NCBI GenBank assembly: GCA_008501635.1
Contig: QQUJ01000019.1
Span: forward strand, 124,001 to 188,000
Reading direction: 5' to 3'
DNA: 64,000 bases
Source of the DNA: Pseudomonadota bacterium
Lineage (GTDB): Bacteria > Pseudomonadota > Gammaproteobacteria > QQUJ01
The notes beneath the pieces are model-generated. The model saw only the letters and a program-made list of their open reading frames with translations, ran no database searches and was not told the origin of the DNA. The stretch's first letter is position 1. Each line of letters begins with the position of its first letter. Below, in pieces: positions 12,740-20,619 of this stretch. Made by a program: the position numbers and the translations under genes.

Positions 12740-13558
12740 CTATTGGGGTTGTTCGATCTTCGCCTGAGAACGCAGCTTGGCTACGAAGGCCTGCAGGCGC
12801 TGGTTGCGCACCAAGCCCTCGAGGCTGTCGCGTGACTCCGCGAACCCAGGGGGAGTTTGTTCGCGGGTTGCCGCCAGTTGGATCACATGCCAACCGTGGC
12901 TGCTCTTTACAGGTTCCTCTACCACAGCGCCTGATCTGGCACTCCCTATTGCCGACGAAAACTCGGCGGGCAGTTGATCCTTGCCGAACCAGCCGAGGTC
13001 ACCGCCACTCCGTCCTGTGGGATCCTGCGAATGGGTCCGTGCGAGTTCGTCGAACCGGGCGCCGCTCTTGAGTTGGGCGATGAGTTCGCGTGCCCTGGCT
13101 TCTTCGGCGACCTGGATATGGAAGACATGATACTGCGTGCCGTAGAGCCGTGATTTGATCAGTTCGTAAGCTTCATGCAGTTCGGTATCGGTGACCGGGT
13201 TATCGCGCAGATAACCCTGCATGAGGTTCTGCGCCAGAAGGTTCTTGCGTGTCAGATCGATCATCAGCTGCAGGTCGCCGTCGTTCTGAAGACCCTGTTT
13301 CTCCGCCTGCTGGGCCATGATTTCGAGCGCGACGAGATCGTTGATCAGATTCGGTGCCCGGCCCGCATCGTCGCCCTTCGCACTGCCATCGGCGAGGCGG
13401 CGTTGCGTATAAAAGGCGAGCATCTCCGCGGTCAAGGGCTTGCCATTGACCGTGGCCAGCACCCTCTCTTTGAGCGCTGGATCGGCCGCCCCGGCGCTAC
13501 CCGTCGCCACCAGCAGGGAGGCCATCAGGGCAAACAGCAAGGTCACTACTCTCCGCAT
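12740..13558 (-). CDS. periplasmic peptidylprolyl isomerase, parvulin type (PpiC/SurA-like)
   Basis: This 272-residue secreted foldase begins with a signal peptide (MRRVVTLLFALMASLLVATG, cleavage near SAGA-AD). A SurA-like N-terminal helical domain follows (ATVNGKPLTAEML onward), then a parvulin domain at about residues 130-230 with the family marks YHVFHIQV, SQDPTGRSGGDLGWFGKDQL and SSHGWHVIQL. Parvulins catalyse proline cis-trans isomerisation during outer-membrane protein folding. It is the last gene of a minus-strand run yciB-yciI-bolA-ppi, 19 nt after bolA, the arrangement seen in Pseudomonas. The ATG at 13558 is preferred over an in-frame TTG one codon upstream. Confidence 0.93.
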   Translation of the reverse strand: MRRVVTLLFALMASLLVATGSAGAADPALKERVLATVNGKPLTAEMLAFYTQRRLADGSAKGDDAGRAPNLINDLVALEIMAQQAEKQGLQNDGDLQLMIDLTRKNLLAQNLMQGYLRDNPVTDTELHEAYELIKSRLYGTQYHVFHIQVAEEARARELIAQLKSGARFDELARTHSQDPTGRSGGDLGWFGKDQLPAEFSSAIGSARSGAVVEEPVKSSHGWHVIQLAATREQTPPGFAESRDSLEGLVRNQRLQAFVAKLRSQAKIEQPQ

Positions 13559-13577
13559 CAATCCATCCTTGCAGCGT

Positions 13578-13844
13578 TCATTCGTCCGGCGAACCAGCCT
13601 GGATGCTCAGGGCATGGATGTCGGATTGCATCAATTCGCCCAGAGCCTGATAGATGGCACGATGGCGTTTGATCGGCGGCATGCCGGTGAAGGCGGAGGA
13701 GACGATGGTAATCGCAAAATGGCCGCGACCATCGCGTGCTCCCGCGTGCCCGGCATGCTTGTGGCTCTCGTCGACGATTTCCAGGTGCTCGGGGGAAAAG
13801 GACGCCGTTAGCCGCGCGCGTATCGAATCGACGCGGGCGCTCAT
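13578..13844 (-). CDS. bolA: BolA family protein
   Basis: An 88-residue BolA protein. BolA proteins partner with monothiol glutaredoxins in iron-sulfur metabolism and, in E. coli, affect morphology under stress. Family marks are an N-terminal helix ([13 protein letters not shown]), the conserved [10 protein letters not shown] carrying the invariant histidines, a lysine/arginine-rich [10 protein letters not shown] segment and the IHALSI strand near the C-terminus. The start overlaps the yciI stop by 4 nt, so translation is coupled. Confidence 0.94.
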   Translation of the reverse strand: MSARVDSIRARLTASFSPEHLEIVDESHKHAGHAGARDGRGHFAITIVSSAFTGMPPIKRHRAIYQALGELMQSDIHALSIQAGSPDE

Positions 13845-14143
13845 TTGGGGAACACCCTGCGAAAGGGCTTTACCTGCACCACGCGATAGACGCCTGCTGC
13901 CACGTAAGGATCGGCATCGGCCCAGGACCGGGCCTGCTCCAGGCTGGCAAACTCCGCAACGATCAGGCTGCCGCTGAATCCGGCGTCTCCCGGATCTTCA
14001 CTGTCGATGGCTGGATGGGGCCCTGCCAGCACCATCCGTCCCTCGTCCTGCAGCTGCTGGAGGCGTTTGACATGATCGGGGCGGGCACCCGCGCGCCGCT
14101 CCGCTGAGTTGGGATTATCCTCTGCGATTATGGCGTAGAGCAT
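13841..14143 (-). CDS. yciI: YciI family protein
   Basis: A 100-residue YCII-related protein with the ferredoxin-like fold shared with dye-decolourising and muconolactone-type enzymes. Visible marks are the N-terminal [13 protein letters not shown], the family histidine-aspartate region ([24 protein letters not shown] kept to short segments: RPDHV and LAGPHPAID), and YVAAGVY near the C-terminus. Its biochemical role is unknown; YciI accompanies yciB in many Gammaproteobacteria. The ATG follows the yciB TGA immediately, and its stop overlaps bolA. Confidence 0.92.
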   Translation of the reverse strand: MLYAIIAEDNPNSAERRAGARPDHVKRLQQLQDEGRMVLAGPHPAIDSEDPGDAGFSGSLIVAEFASLEQARSWADADPYVAAGVYRVVQVKPFRRVFPK

Positions 14144-14695
14144 TCAGGACTCCTCGTTGGATTCGGGTTGTTCCGGCAGATAACGGGCGAGGTAGAAGGC
14201 CTGGGCGATCACAAAGGCGATGGTCAGCCCCATCATGCCGAACAGCTTGAAGTTTACCCAGGTATCCGTGTCAAACGAGTAGGCGACATAGAGGTTGACG
14301 ACCCCCATGATCACAAAAAAGACGATCCATATCAGATTGAGACGACCCCAGATGCCGTCCGGCAGGGAGAAGTTGGTCTCGAGCATGCGTTGCACCAGCG
14401 GTTTTTTACCGATGAACTGACTCCCCAGAAACGCCGCCCCAAAGAGCCAGTTGAGGATGGTCGGCTTCCACTTGATGAACGTTTCGTCGCGCAAGGCGAT
14501 GGTAAGTCCGCCAAAAACCACGATCAGCACCAAGGTGATGATGTGCATGCGTTCGAACCGGCGGTGCTTGGCCCAGAAGAGCCCGACCTGTACGAAGGTC
14601 GCGACGATCGCCACGCCGGTGGCAATAAAGATATCCCATGTCTTGAAGGCGATGAAAAACAGCAGGATGGGAAAGAAATCGAACAGGAACTTCAT
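14144..14695 (-). CDS. yciB: inner membrane-spanning protein YciB (septation protein A family)
   Basis: A 183-residue, five-helix inner-membrane protein of the YciB/IspZ family, linked to cell-envelope biogenesis and septation. It starts with the signature MKFLFDFFPILLFF and contains the conserved WKPTILNWLFG and FIGKKPLVQRML segments. Helices are at about residues 1-40, 50-70, 80-100, 118-140 and 150-170. The ATG at 14695 is preferred over a GTG three codons upstream because MKFLFDFFP is the standard N-terminus. It heads the yciB-yciI-bolA-ppi run and is divergent from the PHP phosphoesterase gene. Confidence 0.95.
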   Translation of the reverse strand: MKFLFDFFPILLFFIAFKTWDIFIATGVAIVATFVQVGLFWAKHRRFERMHIITLVLIVVFGGLTIALRDETFIKWKPTILNWLFGAAFLGSQFIGKKPLVQRMLETNFSLPDGIWGRLNLIWIVFFVIMGVVNLYVAYSFDTDTWVNFKLFGMMGLTIAFVIAQAFYLARYLPEQPESNEES

Positions 14696-14722
14696 GGTGG
14701 GCACACTGAGTAAACGGGACGC

Positions 14723-14765
14723 CTATTGTCGCATAAAACCCGCAGCGGATTGCCGCGTACAATAG
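14723..14765. promoter_or_regulatory. mirror-symmetric divergent promoter region (yciB / PHP gene)
   Basis: CTATTGT (14723-14729) and ACAATAG (14759-14765) are perfect inverted copies 29 nt apart. Each arm reads as a -10-like element for one divergent gene: TACAAT (14758-14763, plus strand) ends 6 nt before the PHP-gene ATG at 14770, and GACAAT (14725-14730, minus strand) lies 29 nt before the yciB ATG. No good -35 was found for the plus-strand element. Confidence 0.4.
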
Positions 14766-14769
14766 ACTC

Positions 14770-15645
14770 ATGCCACACGATAGCGATTTTCATCTTCATT
14801 CGACGGCCTCCGACGGGACGCTCTCGCCGACGCAACTCGTCGATTACGCCCAATCCCACGGGGTGTCCCGCCTGGCGCTGACCGATCACGACACAACGGC
14901 CGGTCTGGCGGAGGCCTCACAGGCTGCGGCAGCCCGCGGAATCGCTTTTGTGCCGGGCGTCGAGATCTCCACCACGTGGGAAGGGGTCAACGTCCACGTG
15001 GTGGGCCTGGGTGTCGATCCCGGCAGCGCAATGTTGCAGGACGGGCTAGCGCTCCTCAGTCAACGTCGCGCCAAACGGGCTGTGGAGATCGCCCGGCGCT
15101 TGGAAAAGCGGCGCATCGTGGGCGCTCTTGCAGGTGCCGGCGCCCTGGCCGGACCGGCGGCGGTCACCCGCACCCATTTCGCCCGCTGGCTGGTCGCCGC
15201 AGGGCACGCCGTGGATGCCGCCTCGGCGCACAAGCGGTTTTTGGCTCGTGGCAAAGCGGGCCATGTCCCCAGTGACTGGGTGGATATCGCCACTGCTATC
15301 GCCTGGATCAGGACGGCGGGCGGGGCGGCGGTACTGGCCCATCCTCTGCGCTACCCGATACACAATCGCAGGCTACGCTATCTGGTAGCGGAGTTCGCGG
15401 CGGCCGGAGGTGAGGCGATGGAGGTGGTCTCGGGAAGTCAGGCGCTGGATCGTACCGGTTTACTGGTGGAACTGGCTCGACAGCACGATCTCTGCGCCTC
15501 GGGTGGGTCGGATTTCCACAGCCCGGAGCAGACCTGGTTGGCGCCGGGGCGTTTTGCACCGATCCCTGCGGAGTGCCGGCCGATTGGTGACATCCTGGCC
15601 AGCGCGTTCGACGCCACCACTCTCAAAGCCGTTTCAAGCGGGTAG
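14770..15645 (+). CDS. PHP-domain phosphoesterase (TrpH/YciV, RNase AM-type)
   Basis: A 291-residue PHP-fold metallophosphoesterase. The metal-binding motifs are in family order: DFHLHSTASDG (residues 6-16), LTDHDT (38-43), GVEIST (about 61-66), LAHPLRYP (about 190-197) and GSDFHSPE (about 242-249). E. coli YciV (TrpH, RNase AM) is reported to act as a 5'-3' exonuclease maturing the 5' ends of 5S and other rRNAs; the same role is inferred. The neighbourhood (yciO, site-2 protease, trpS, scpAB, rluB downstream) matches Pseudomonas. No Shine-Dalgarno precedes the ATG and a TACAAT element ends 6 nt upstream, so the mRNA may be leaderless. Confidence 0.92.
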   Translation: MPHDSDFHLHSTASDGTLSPTQLVDYAQSHGVSRLALTDHDTTAGLAEASQAAAARGIAFVPGVEISTTWEGVNVHVVGLGVDPGSAMLQDGLALLSQRRAKRAVEIARRLEKRRIVGALAGAGALAGPAAVTRTHFARWLVAAGHAVDAASAHKRFLARGKAGHVPSDWVDIATAIAWIRTAGGAAVLAHPLRYPIHNRRLRYLVAEFAAAGGEAMEVVSGSQALDRTGLLVELARQHDLCASGGSDFHSPEQTWLAPGRFAPIPAECRPIGDILASAFDATTLKAVSSG

Positions 15646-15729
15646 TGACCCCGCGCCCCGGCCCATGCCTGCCACATCTTCGCTGCGAATCCAACCGTCA
15701 ACCGCGCCGGCTTCGCGGCGAAGATCCTG

Positions 15730-16350
15730 TTGTTGGCAATGCTGCTCGCCGGCGTCTACTTCCTGGGCGATGACCTGACACACCAGGTCCGCGATTGGCT
15801 CGCGCCGCTCAAGGGCCGGCATGCGTTCTTCCTGCTCCTGGCGATGGTGCTCTACGTGCTCTTCATGGCCCTGCCGTTCGTACCGGGCATCGAAGTGGGG
15901 TTGGTCGTGATGCTGGTGGGCGGGCTGGAAGGGATCGCGCCGGTCTACACTGCAACGCTGCTGGCGTTGTCGCTGAGTTACGGTCTGGGACGCCTGATGC
16001 CGGTACCGGTGCTGGGCGGTGTTCTCGCCTGGTTGGGATCGCGTCGCGCCGAGGCGCTGGTCCATGAGATGGAGGAGATGACGCCGTCCCAGCGCATGGT
16101 CTACCTCACCCGCCAGATCCCCAGCCGCTGGCTGCCGTTCTTTCTCCGTCATCGCTACCTTGCGCTGGCGATCGCACTCAATAGGCCAGGCAACGCGCTG
16201 ATTGGCGGGGGCGGGGGAATCGGGGTGGTGACGGGAATGAGCGGACTCTTTCCCTTTCCCCGCTACCTGGCGTTGATCGCCGTGGCTGTTTCGCCGGTGC
16301 CGCTGATGTTGATCGCCAATACAAACTTAAGCTCAACGCTACCGGGATAA
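15730..16350 (+). CDS. hypothetical multi-pass membrane protein
   Basis: A roughly 206-residue membrane protein that I cannot place in a characterised family. Hydrophobic stretches lie at about 1-14, 35-65, 73-85, 144-165 and 175-200. A conserved-looking MALPFVPGIEVGLV sits in the second segment, and a glycine run LIGGGGGIGVV at about residue 157 suggests a re-entrant loop reminiscent of TVP38/DedA-type proteins. The start is uncertain: TTG 15730 is the first conventional start after the PHP-gene stop, ATG 15739 is an alternative, and the frame is open back to 15649. Another frame carries an ATG at 15665 (MPATSSLRIQ), so an N-terminal frameshift is possible. Confidence 0.7.
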   Translation: MLAMLLAGVYFLGDDLTHQVRDWLAPLKGRHAFFLLLAMVLYVLFMALPFVPGIEVGLVVMLVGGLEGIAPVYTATLLALSLSYGLGRLMPVPVLGGVLAWLGSRRAEALVHEMEEMTPSQRMVYLTRQIPSRWLPFFLRHRYLALAIALNRPGNALIGGGGGIGVVTGMSGLFPFPRYLALIAVAVSPVPLMLIANTNLSSTLPG

Positions 16351-16355
16351 CTCTC

Positions 16356-16361
16356 TATAAT
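16356..16361 (+). promoter_or_regulatory. consensus -10 element upstream of yciO
   Basis: A perfect TATAAT ends 33 nt before the yciO ATG at 16395. It lies at the end of the intergenic stretch after the membrane-protein stop. A -35 element is not obvious at 16-18 nt. Confidence 0.4.
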
Positions 16362-16394
16362 GGCGCCCTTTGCAACAATGGATATCCCGGGTCC

Positions 16395-17018
16395 ATGTCC
16401 CAGTTTTTCCAGATCCACCCCGATAACCCACAGGTCCGGTTGGTCCGCCGTGCCGGCGAGATCTTGCGCGATGGGGGGTTGATCATCTATCCGACGGACT
16501 CGAGCTACGCGCTGGGGTGCTGCATCGGCAACAAGGAGGCGCAGGAGCGCATCCGCGCAATTCGCCGCGTGGACGAGAGTCATAACTTCACACTGGTGTG
16601 CCGTGATCTGACCGATATCTCCACCTACGCCAAGGTGGACAATGTCGCCTACCGCCTGCTGAAAAGCCTTACGCCGGGCCCCTATACCTTTCTGCTGATG
16701 GCGACACGCGAAGTGCCGCGACGTCTGCAAAACCCCAAACGCAGGACCATCGGCCTGCGCGTTCCCGATAACCTCATCTCCCAGGCGCTGCTGGCGGAGT
16801 TGGGTGAACCGCTGATGAGTTCGACCCTGCAATTGCCCGGCGGGGAGATGCCGCTGACCGAGCCTCACGAGATGCGCGATATTCTTGGGCACGCGGTGGA
16901 TCTGGTCATCGATGGCGGCCACTGCGGTTTCGAGCCCACCACCGTACTCGATCTCACCGGGCCTGTCCCGGAAGTGGTCCGCGCGGGGAAGGGCGATGTT
17001 TCTCTCTTTCAAACCTGA
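16395..17018 (+). CDS. yciO: Sua5/YciO/YrdC-type protein (L-threonylcarbamoyladenylate synthase family)
   Basis: A 207-residue member of the Sua5/YciO/YrdC family, whose TsaC/Sua5 members make L-threonylcarbamoyladenylate for the t6A tRNA modification; YciO is a paralogue of less certain role. Family marks are the N-terminal VRRAGEILRDGGLIIYPTDS, the KxR-type nucleotide site around FTLVCRDLTDIS, PGPYTFLL (about 94-101), RRTIGLRVPDN (about 119-129) and TVLDLTG near the C-terminus. The order PHP gene - yciO is the usual E. coli/Pseudomonas pairing and favours the YciO branch over essential TsaC. Confidence 0.9.
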   Translation: MSQFFQIHPDNPQVRLVRRAGEILRDGGLIIYPTDSSYALGCCIGNKEAQERIRAIRRVDESHNFTLVCRDLTDISTYAKVDNVAYRLLKSLTPGPYTFLLMATREVPRRLQNPKRRTIGLRVPDNLISQALLAELGEPLMSSTLQLPGGEMPLTEPHEMRDILGHAVDLVIDGGHCGFEPTTVLDLTGPVPEVVRAGKGDVSLFQT

Positions 17019-17048
17019 TGTGTGGCGGCGCAGGGCAGCGCGACCCGG

Positions 17049-17054
17049 TATAAT
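17049..17054 (+). promoter_or_regulatory. consensus -10 element 6 nt before the M50 protease start
   Basis: A perfect TATAAT (17049-17054) is followed by cccccg and the ATG at 17061. No Shine-Dalgarno is present. The expected transcript start coincides with the start codon, as for a leaderless mRNA. No -35 element was found at normal spacing. Confidence 0.42.
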
Positions 17055-17060
17055 CCCCCG

Positions 17061-17714
17061 ATGCTAGAACTCAATATGCTGCAACGCATTGCTGTATGGG
17101 CGATCCCTATCCTGTTTGCCATCACGGTGCACGAAGTGGCTCATGGCTGGGTGGCGAAACGGCTGGGAGATCCCACTGCCATGATGATGGGGCGCCTCAC
17201 CCTCAATCCGATCAAACATATCGATCCTGTTGGGACGCTGCTGATTCCCGGTTTCCTGCTTTTGATAGGCGGGTTCGTCTTCGGTTGGGCGAAACCGGTC
17301 CCGGTGACCTGGGAGAATCTGCGTCACCCCAAGCGCGATATGGCGCTCGTTGCCGTTGCCGGTCCCCTCGCCAACCTGCTCATGGCGCTGATATGGGCGG
17401 TGGTGATGAAATTTGGTATCGCCACTGCCGGCACGCTCGATTGGATCGCGGTACCCCTGATCTACATGGGCGGTGCGGGTATCACGATCAATATCGTACT
17501 GATGGTGCTGAATCTGCTGCCGTTGCCGCCTCTGGACGGTGGCCGCGTGGTTGCGGGGCTGCTGCCCGGACCATTGGCGTGGCGTTTCAGTCGTATCGAG
17601 CCCTACGGTTTCATTATTCTGATCGCATTGCTGGCGACGGGTCTGTTGGGGCGTATCCTGGGCAAACCGGTCGCGCTGCTGCAAAGCGCCCTGTTCAATC
17701 TGGTCGGCCTGTAG
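17061..17714 (+). CDS. site-2 protease family protein (M50 membrane metalloprotease)
   Basis: A 217-residue minimal site-2 protease without a PDZ domain. The zinc motif HEVAHG (about residues 22-27, within FAITVHEVAHGWVAKRLGD) and the second metal-ligand region NLLPLPPLDGGR (about 153-164) are intact, and the rest is membrane helix. Such compact M50 proteins sit next to trpS and scpA in many proteobacteria; their substrates are unknown. The ATG at 17061 is chosen because MLELNMLQRIA matches the family start and an upstream extension (from 17022) overlaps the promoter. Confidence 0.9.
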   Translation: MLELNMLQRIAVWAIPILFAITVHEVAHGWVAKRLGDPTAMMMGRLTLNPIKHIDPVGTLLIPGFLLLIGGFVFGWAKPVPVTWENLRHPKRDMALVAVAGPLANLLMALIWAVVMKFGIATAGTLDWIAVPLIYMGGAGITINIVLMVLNLLPLPPLDGGRVVAGLLPGPLAWRFSRIEPYGFIILIALLATGLLGRILGKPVALLQSALFNLVGL

Positions 17715-17756
17715 ATTACCAATAACGCATCAACAAACGACGTTAAGAGGAGTCAA

Positions 17757-18974
17757 GTGGATATCATCCCCACTCAATACCAGCGCGTACTCTCGGGTAT
17801 GCGCCCCACCGGCAAACTGCACCTGGGTCACTACCATGGCGTGCTGAAGAACTGGCTCCGGCTTCAGCACGAGTACGAGTGTTTTTTCTTCGTCGCCGAC
17901 TGGCATGCCCTGACCACGCACTACGAAGAGCCGGAGATCCTCGCCAACAACGTGTGGGACATGGTGATCGACTGGCTGGCCGCAGGCATCGACCCCAACT
18001 CCGCAAGACTCTTTATCCAGTCCCGCATCATGGAGCATGCCGAACTGGATGTGCTGCTGGCCATGGTCACGCCACTGGGGTGGCTGGAGCGTGTTCCAAG
18101 CTACAAGGATCAGCAGGACAAACTCAAGGAGCGCGATCTCGCCACCTACGGTTTTCTGGGCTATCCGCTGCTGCAATCGGCCGATATTCTTATCTACCGC
18201 GCCGGCATGGTACCGGTGGGCGAGGATCAGGTGGCCCATGTTGAGTTGACGCGTGAAGTGGCGCGGCGCTTCAACCACATCTACGGTCGCGAGCAGGGTT
18301 TCGAGGAGAAAGCCGAGGCAGCCGCCAAGAAAATGGGGAAAAAGAACGCCAAACTCTACGCCGACCTGCGCAAACGCTATCAGGAACAGGGTGATCAGGA
18401 GGCTCTGGAGGTGGCCCGCGCACTGCTGGAGAGCCAGCAGAATATCAGCATCTCCGACTATGAGCGTCTGCAGGGTTACCTCGAGGGTGGCGGCAAGATC
18501 ATCCTCCCCGAACCGCAGGCACTGCTGACTCCGGCCTCCAAGATGCCGGGACTCGATGGGCAGAAGATGTCCAAGAGCTACAACAACACCATCAGCCTGC
18601 GCGAAGCGCCGGACGTGGTGGAGCAGAAATTGCGCACCATGCCCACCGACCCGGCACGTGTGCGCCGTGACGACCCCGGCAATCCCGATCTCTGTCCGGT
18701 GTGGCAGTTGCATCTGGTCTATTCGGACGATGAGCGCAAGCAATGGGTGCGCGAGGGGTGCACCAGCGCTGGCATCGGATGCCTCGACTGCAAGGCACAC
18801 GTCATCGATGCCATCCAGGAGGAACTGCATCCCATCCGCGAACGAGCACGCGAATTCGAAGAGCAACCGTCGCTGGTGCGCAATATCATCGCCGAGGGGT
18901 GTGAAGAGGCGCGGGATGTCGCCCGCGAAACCATGGAGGAGGTACGCAAGGCGATGGGCCTGAACTACCGCTAG
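17757..18974 (+). CDS. trpS: tryptophanyl-tRNA synthetase with iron-sulfur-type cysteine motif
   Basis: TrpS charges tRNA(Trp). The class Ic Rossmann core carries the HIGH-like PTGKLHLGHYHG (residues 17-28) and GQKMSKSYNN (about 264-273). At 405 aa it is longer than the common about 335-residue form, because of a Lys-rich insertion (about 180-240, including KKMGKKNAKLYADLRKRYQE). The C-terminal region has C313, C335, C342 and C345, a C-x21-C-x6-C-x2-C arrangement almost identical to the C-x22-C-x6-C-x2-C motif that binds a [4Fe-4S] cluster in Thermotoga maritima TrpRS. The GTG start at 17757 is fixed by the Shine-Dalgarno aagaggag 4-5 nt upstream. scpA follows after 31 nt. Confidence 0.95.
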   Translation: MDIIPTQYQRVLSGMRPTGKLHLGHYHGVLKNWLRLQHEYECFFFVADWHALTTHYEEPEILANNVWDMVIDWLAAGIDPNSARLFIQSRIMEHAELDVLLAMVTPLGWLERVPSYKDQQDKLKERDLATYGFLGYPLLQSADILIYRAGMVPVGEDQVAHVELTREVARRFNHIYGREQGFEEKAEAAAKKMGKKNAKLYADLRKRYQEQGDQEALEVARALLESQQNISISDYERLQGYLEGGGKIILPEPQALLTPASKMPGLDGQKMSKSYNNTISLREAPDVVEQKLRTMPTDPARVRRDDPGNPDLCPVWQLHLVYSDDERKQWVREGCTSAGIGCLDCKAHVIDAIQEELHPIRERAREFEEQPSLVRNIIAEGCEEARDVARETMEEVRKAMGLNYR

Positions 18975-19008
18975 ATATCGGCCTATTCACCAAGCGCACG
19001 GGATCGTG

Positions 19009-19860
19009 ATGAACGAAGAGGAACTGCAGGAAACCCAGACGCCGCAGCAGGCTGAGATGCCCATCGCGCTCGTGCTGGGCGAGCGGGTCACCGAGTTGCC
19101 GCGGGATCTCTACATTCCTCCCGACGCGCTGCGCGTGTTCCTGGAGGCCTTTGAGGGGCCGCTCGATCTGCTGCTCTACATGATCAGGCGGCAGAACCTC
19201 GACATCCTCAACATACCCATCGCCGAAATCACGCGTCAGTACATGGAGTACATCGACCTGATGCAGGAGATGAAACTCGAACTGGCGGGGGAGTATCTGG
19301 TGATGGCGGCCATGCTGGCCGAGATCAAATCGCGCATGCTGTTGCCGCGCCCCCCCGGCGATGGCGAGGAAGAGGAAGATCCGCGTGCCGAGTTGATTCG
19401 CCGGCTGCAGGAGTACGAGCGCTACAAGCAGGCTGGGGAGGACATCGATGCCCTGCCGCAGGTAGGACGCGATATCTATGTAGGCAGCGCCGACGTGGTG
19501 GAGAGGCGCGTGAACCAGACCCTGCCCGATGTCACGCTCAAAGAGGTGCTGATCGCGCTGAAAGATGTCCTGCAGCGGGCGGACATGTTCAGCCATCATC
19601 ATATTCAACGCGACACCCTGTCGGTGCGCGAACGTATGTCCAATTTGCTCGCCACACTCACCACCGATAACTTCACGGAATTCTCCCGGTTGTTCAAGCC
19701 CGAAGAGGGCAGATTGGGTGTTGTGGTGACCTTTCTGGCGATCCTGGAGCTGATCAAAGGCGCGATGATCGAGCTGATCCAGACCGAAGCCTACGGGCCG
19801 ATTCACGTCAAGGTGCGCAGTTCATCCCACGCGCATGAAACCGAAGAAGCAGCGTCCTGA
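19009..19860 (+). CDS. scpA: segregation and condensation protein ScpA
   Basis: ScpA is the kleisin that bridges the SMC heads (smc at 2.5 kb) in the bacterial condensin. The 283-residue protein has the N-terminal kleisin domain FEGPLDLLLYMIRRQNLDI (about 43-61), the middle AAMLAEIKSRMLLPRP, and a C-terminal winged helix (VVVTFLAILELIKGAMIEL, about 240-258). The first 35 residues form a Glu/Gln-rich extension. Start choice is ambiguous between GTG 19006 and ATG 19009; neither has a good Shine-Dalgarno. scpB follows 13 nt downstream. Confidence 0.95.
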   Translation: MNEEELQETQTPQQAEMPIALVLGERVTELPRDLYIPPDALRVFLEAFEGPLDLLLYMIRRQNLDILNIPIAEITRQYMEYIDLMQEMKLELAGEYLVMAAMLAEIKSRMLLPRPPGDGEEEEDPRAELIRRLQEYERYKQAGEDIDALPQVGRDIYVGSADVVERRVNQTLPDVTLKEVLIALKDVLQRADMFSHHHIQRDTLSVRERMSNLLATLTTDNFTEFSRLFKPEEGRLGVVVTFLAILELIKGAMIELIQTEAYGPIHVKVRSSSHAHETEEAAS

Positions 19861-19873
19861 ACGGTAGCGACTC

Positions 19874-20569
19874 ATGGATTCACAAACTCTCAAGAACATC
19901 ATCGAAGCGGCCCTGCTTGCGGCGGGTGAACCGCTGAATGTCGAAACGTTGATCAATCTCTTCCCCGAACATGAGCAGCCACCACGCGAAGAGGTTCGCG
20001 CCGCGCTGAAAGTATTGTCGGAGGAATATGAAGGGCGAGGAATCGAGATCAAGGAAACCGGCAGCGGCTTCAGGGTCCAGACACGCAGCGAATTGAGCGA
20101 GTGGGTATCCCGGTTATGGGAGGAGCGTCCCCCCCGGTATTCGCGCGCGCTGCTGGAGACTCTGGCACTGATTGCTTACCGCCAGCCCATCACGCGTGGC
20201 GAAATAGAAGAGGTGCGCGGCGTCAGTGTCAGTACCAATATCATGAAAACTCTGCTGGAGAGAGAGTGGGTGCGTGTTCTTGGCCATCGCGATGTTCCCG
20301 GAAAACCTGCGATGTACGGCACCACCCGCAAGTTCCTCGACTACTTCAATCTCAAGAATCTCAACGAACTGCCCACGCTCGCCGAAATCCGCGATATCGA
20401 TAGCATCAACGCCGAACTTCTGTTCGAAGAGCCCAAGGGATCAGATGCCGAACTGGGTGATTTGAACGCTACGCTCAGCGACGAGTTCGGGGGTGACGAT
20501 GAACTTGCCGACGAGGAGGAAGCCGTGGGCCCGCCCGTACACCTGACCGATCGGGACCTGCCTGTTTGA
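19874..20569 (+). CDS. scpB: segregation and condensation protein ScpB
   Basis: ScpB is the winged-helix (kite) subunit that binds ScpA in the SMC complex. The 231-residue protein shows the family's N-terminal LKNIIEAALLAAGEPL (about 5-20), the GIEIKETGSGFRVQTRSEL segment, the conserved LLETLALIAYRQPITRGEIE (about 93-112) and YGTTRKFLDYFNL (about 146-158). The last 50 residues are an acidic, probably disordered tail (GGDDELADEEEA). It lies 13 nt after scpA and 50 nt before rluB, the standard order. Confidence 0.96.
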   Translation: MDSQTLKNIIEAALLAAGEPLNVETLINLFPEHEQPPREEVRAALKVLSEEYEGRGIEIKETGSGFRVQTRSELSEWVSRLWEERPPRYSRALLETLALIAYRQPITRGEIEEVRGVSVSTNIMKTLLEREWVRVLGHRDVPGKPAMYGTTRKFLDYFNLKNLNELPTLAEIRDIDSINAELLFEEPKGSDAELGDLNATLSDEFGGDDELADEEEAVGPPVHLTDRDLPV

Positions 20570-20585
20570 TTGCCGAACACGCCCG

Positions 20586-20613
20586 TTGGACAAAATTGCC
20601 TGGCTGATATCGT
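20586..20613 (+). promoter_or_regulatory. putative rluB promoter
   Basis: TTGGAC (20586-20591) and TATCGT (20608-20613) are 16 nt apart. The -10 ends 6 nt before a GTG at 20620 and 27 nt before the in-frame ATG at 20641, so it bears on start choice for rluB. Confidence 0.35.
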
Positions 20614-20619
20614 GCGCCG

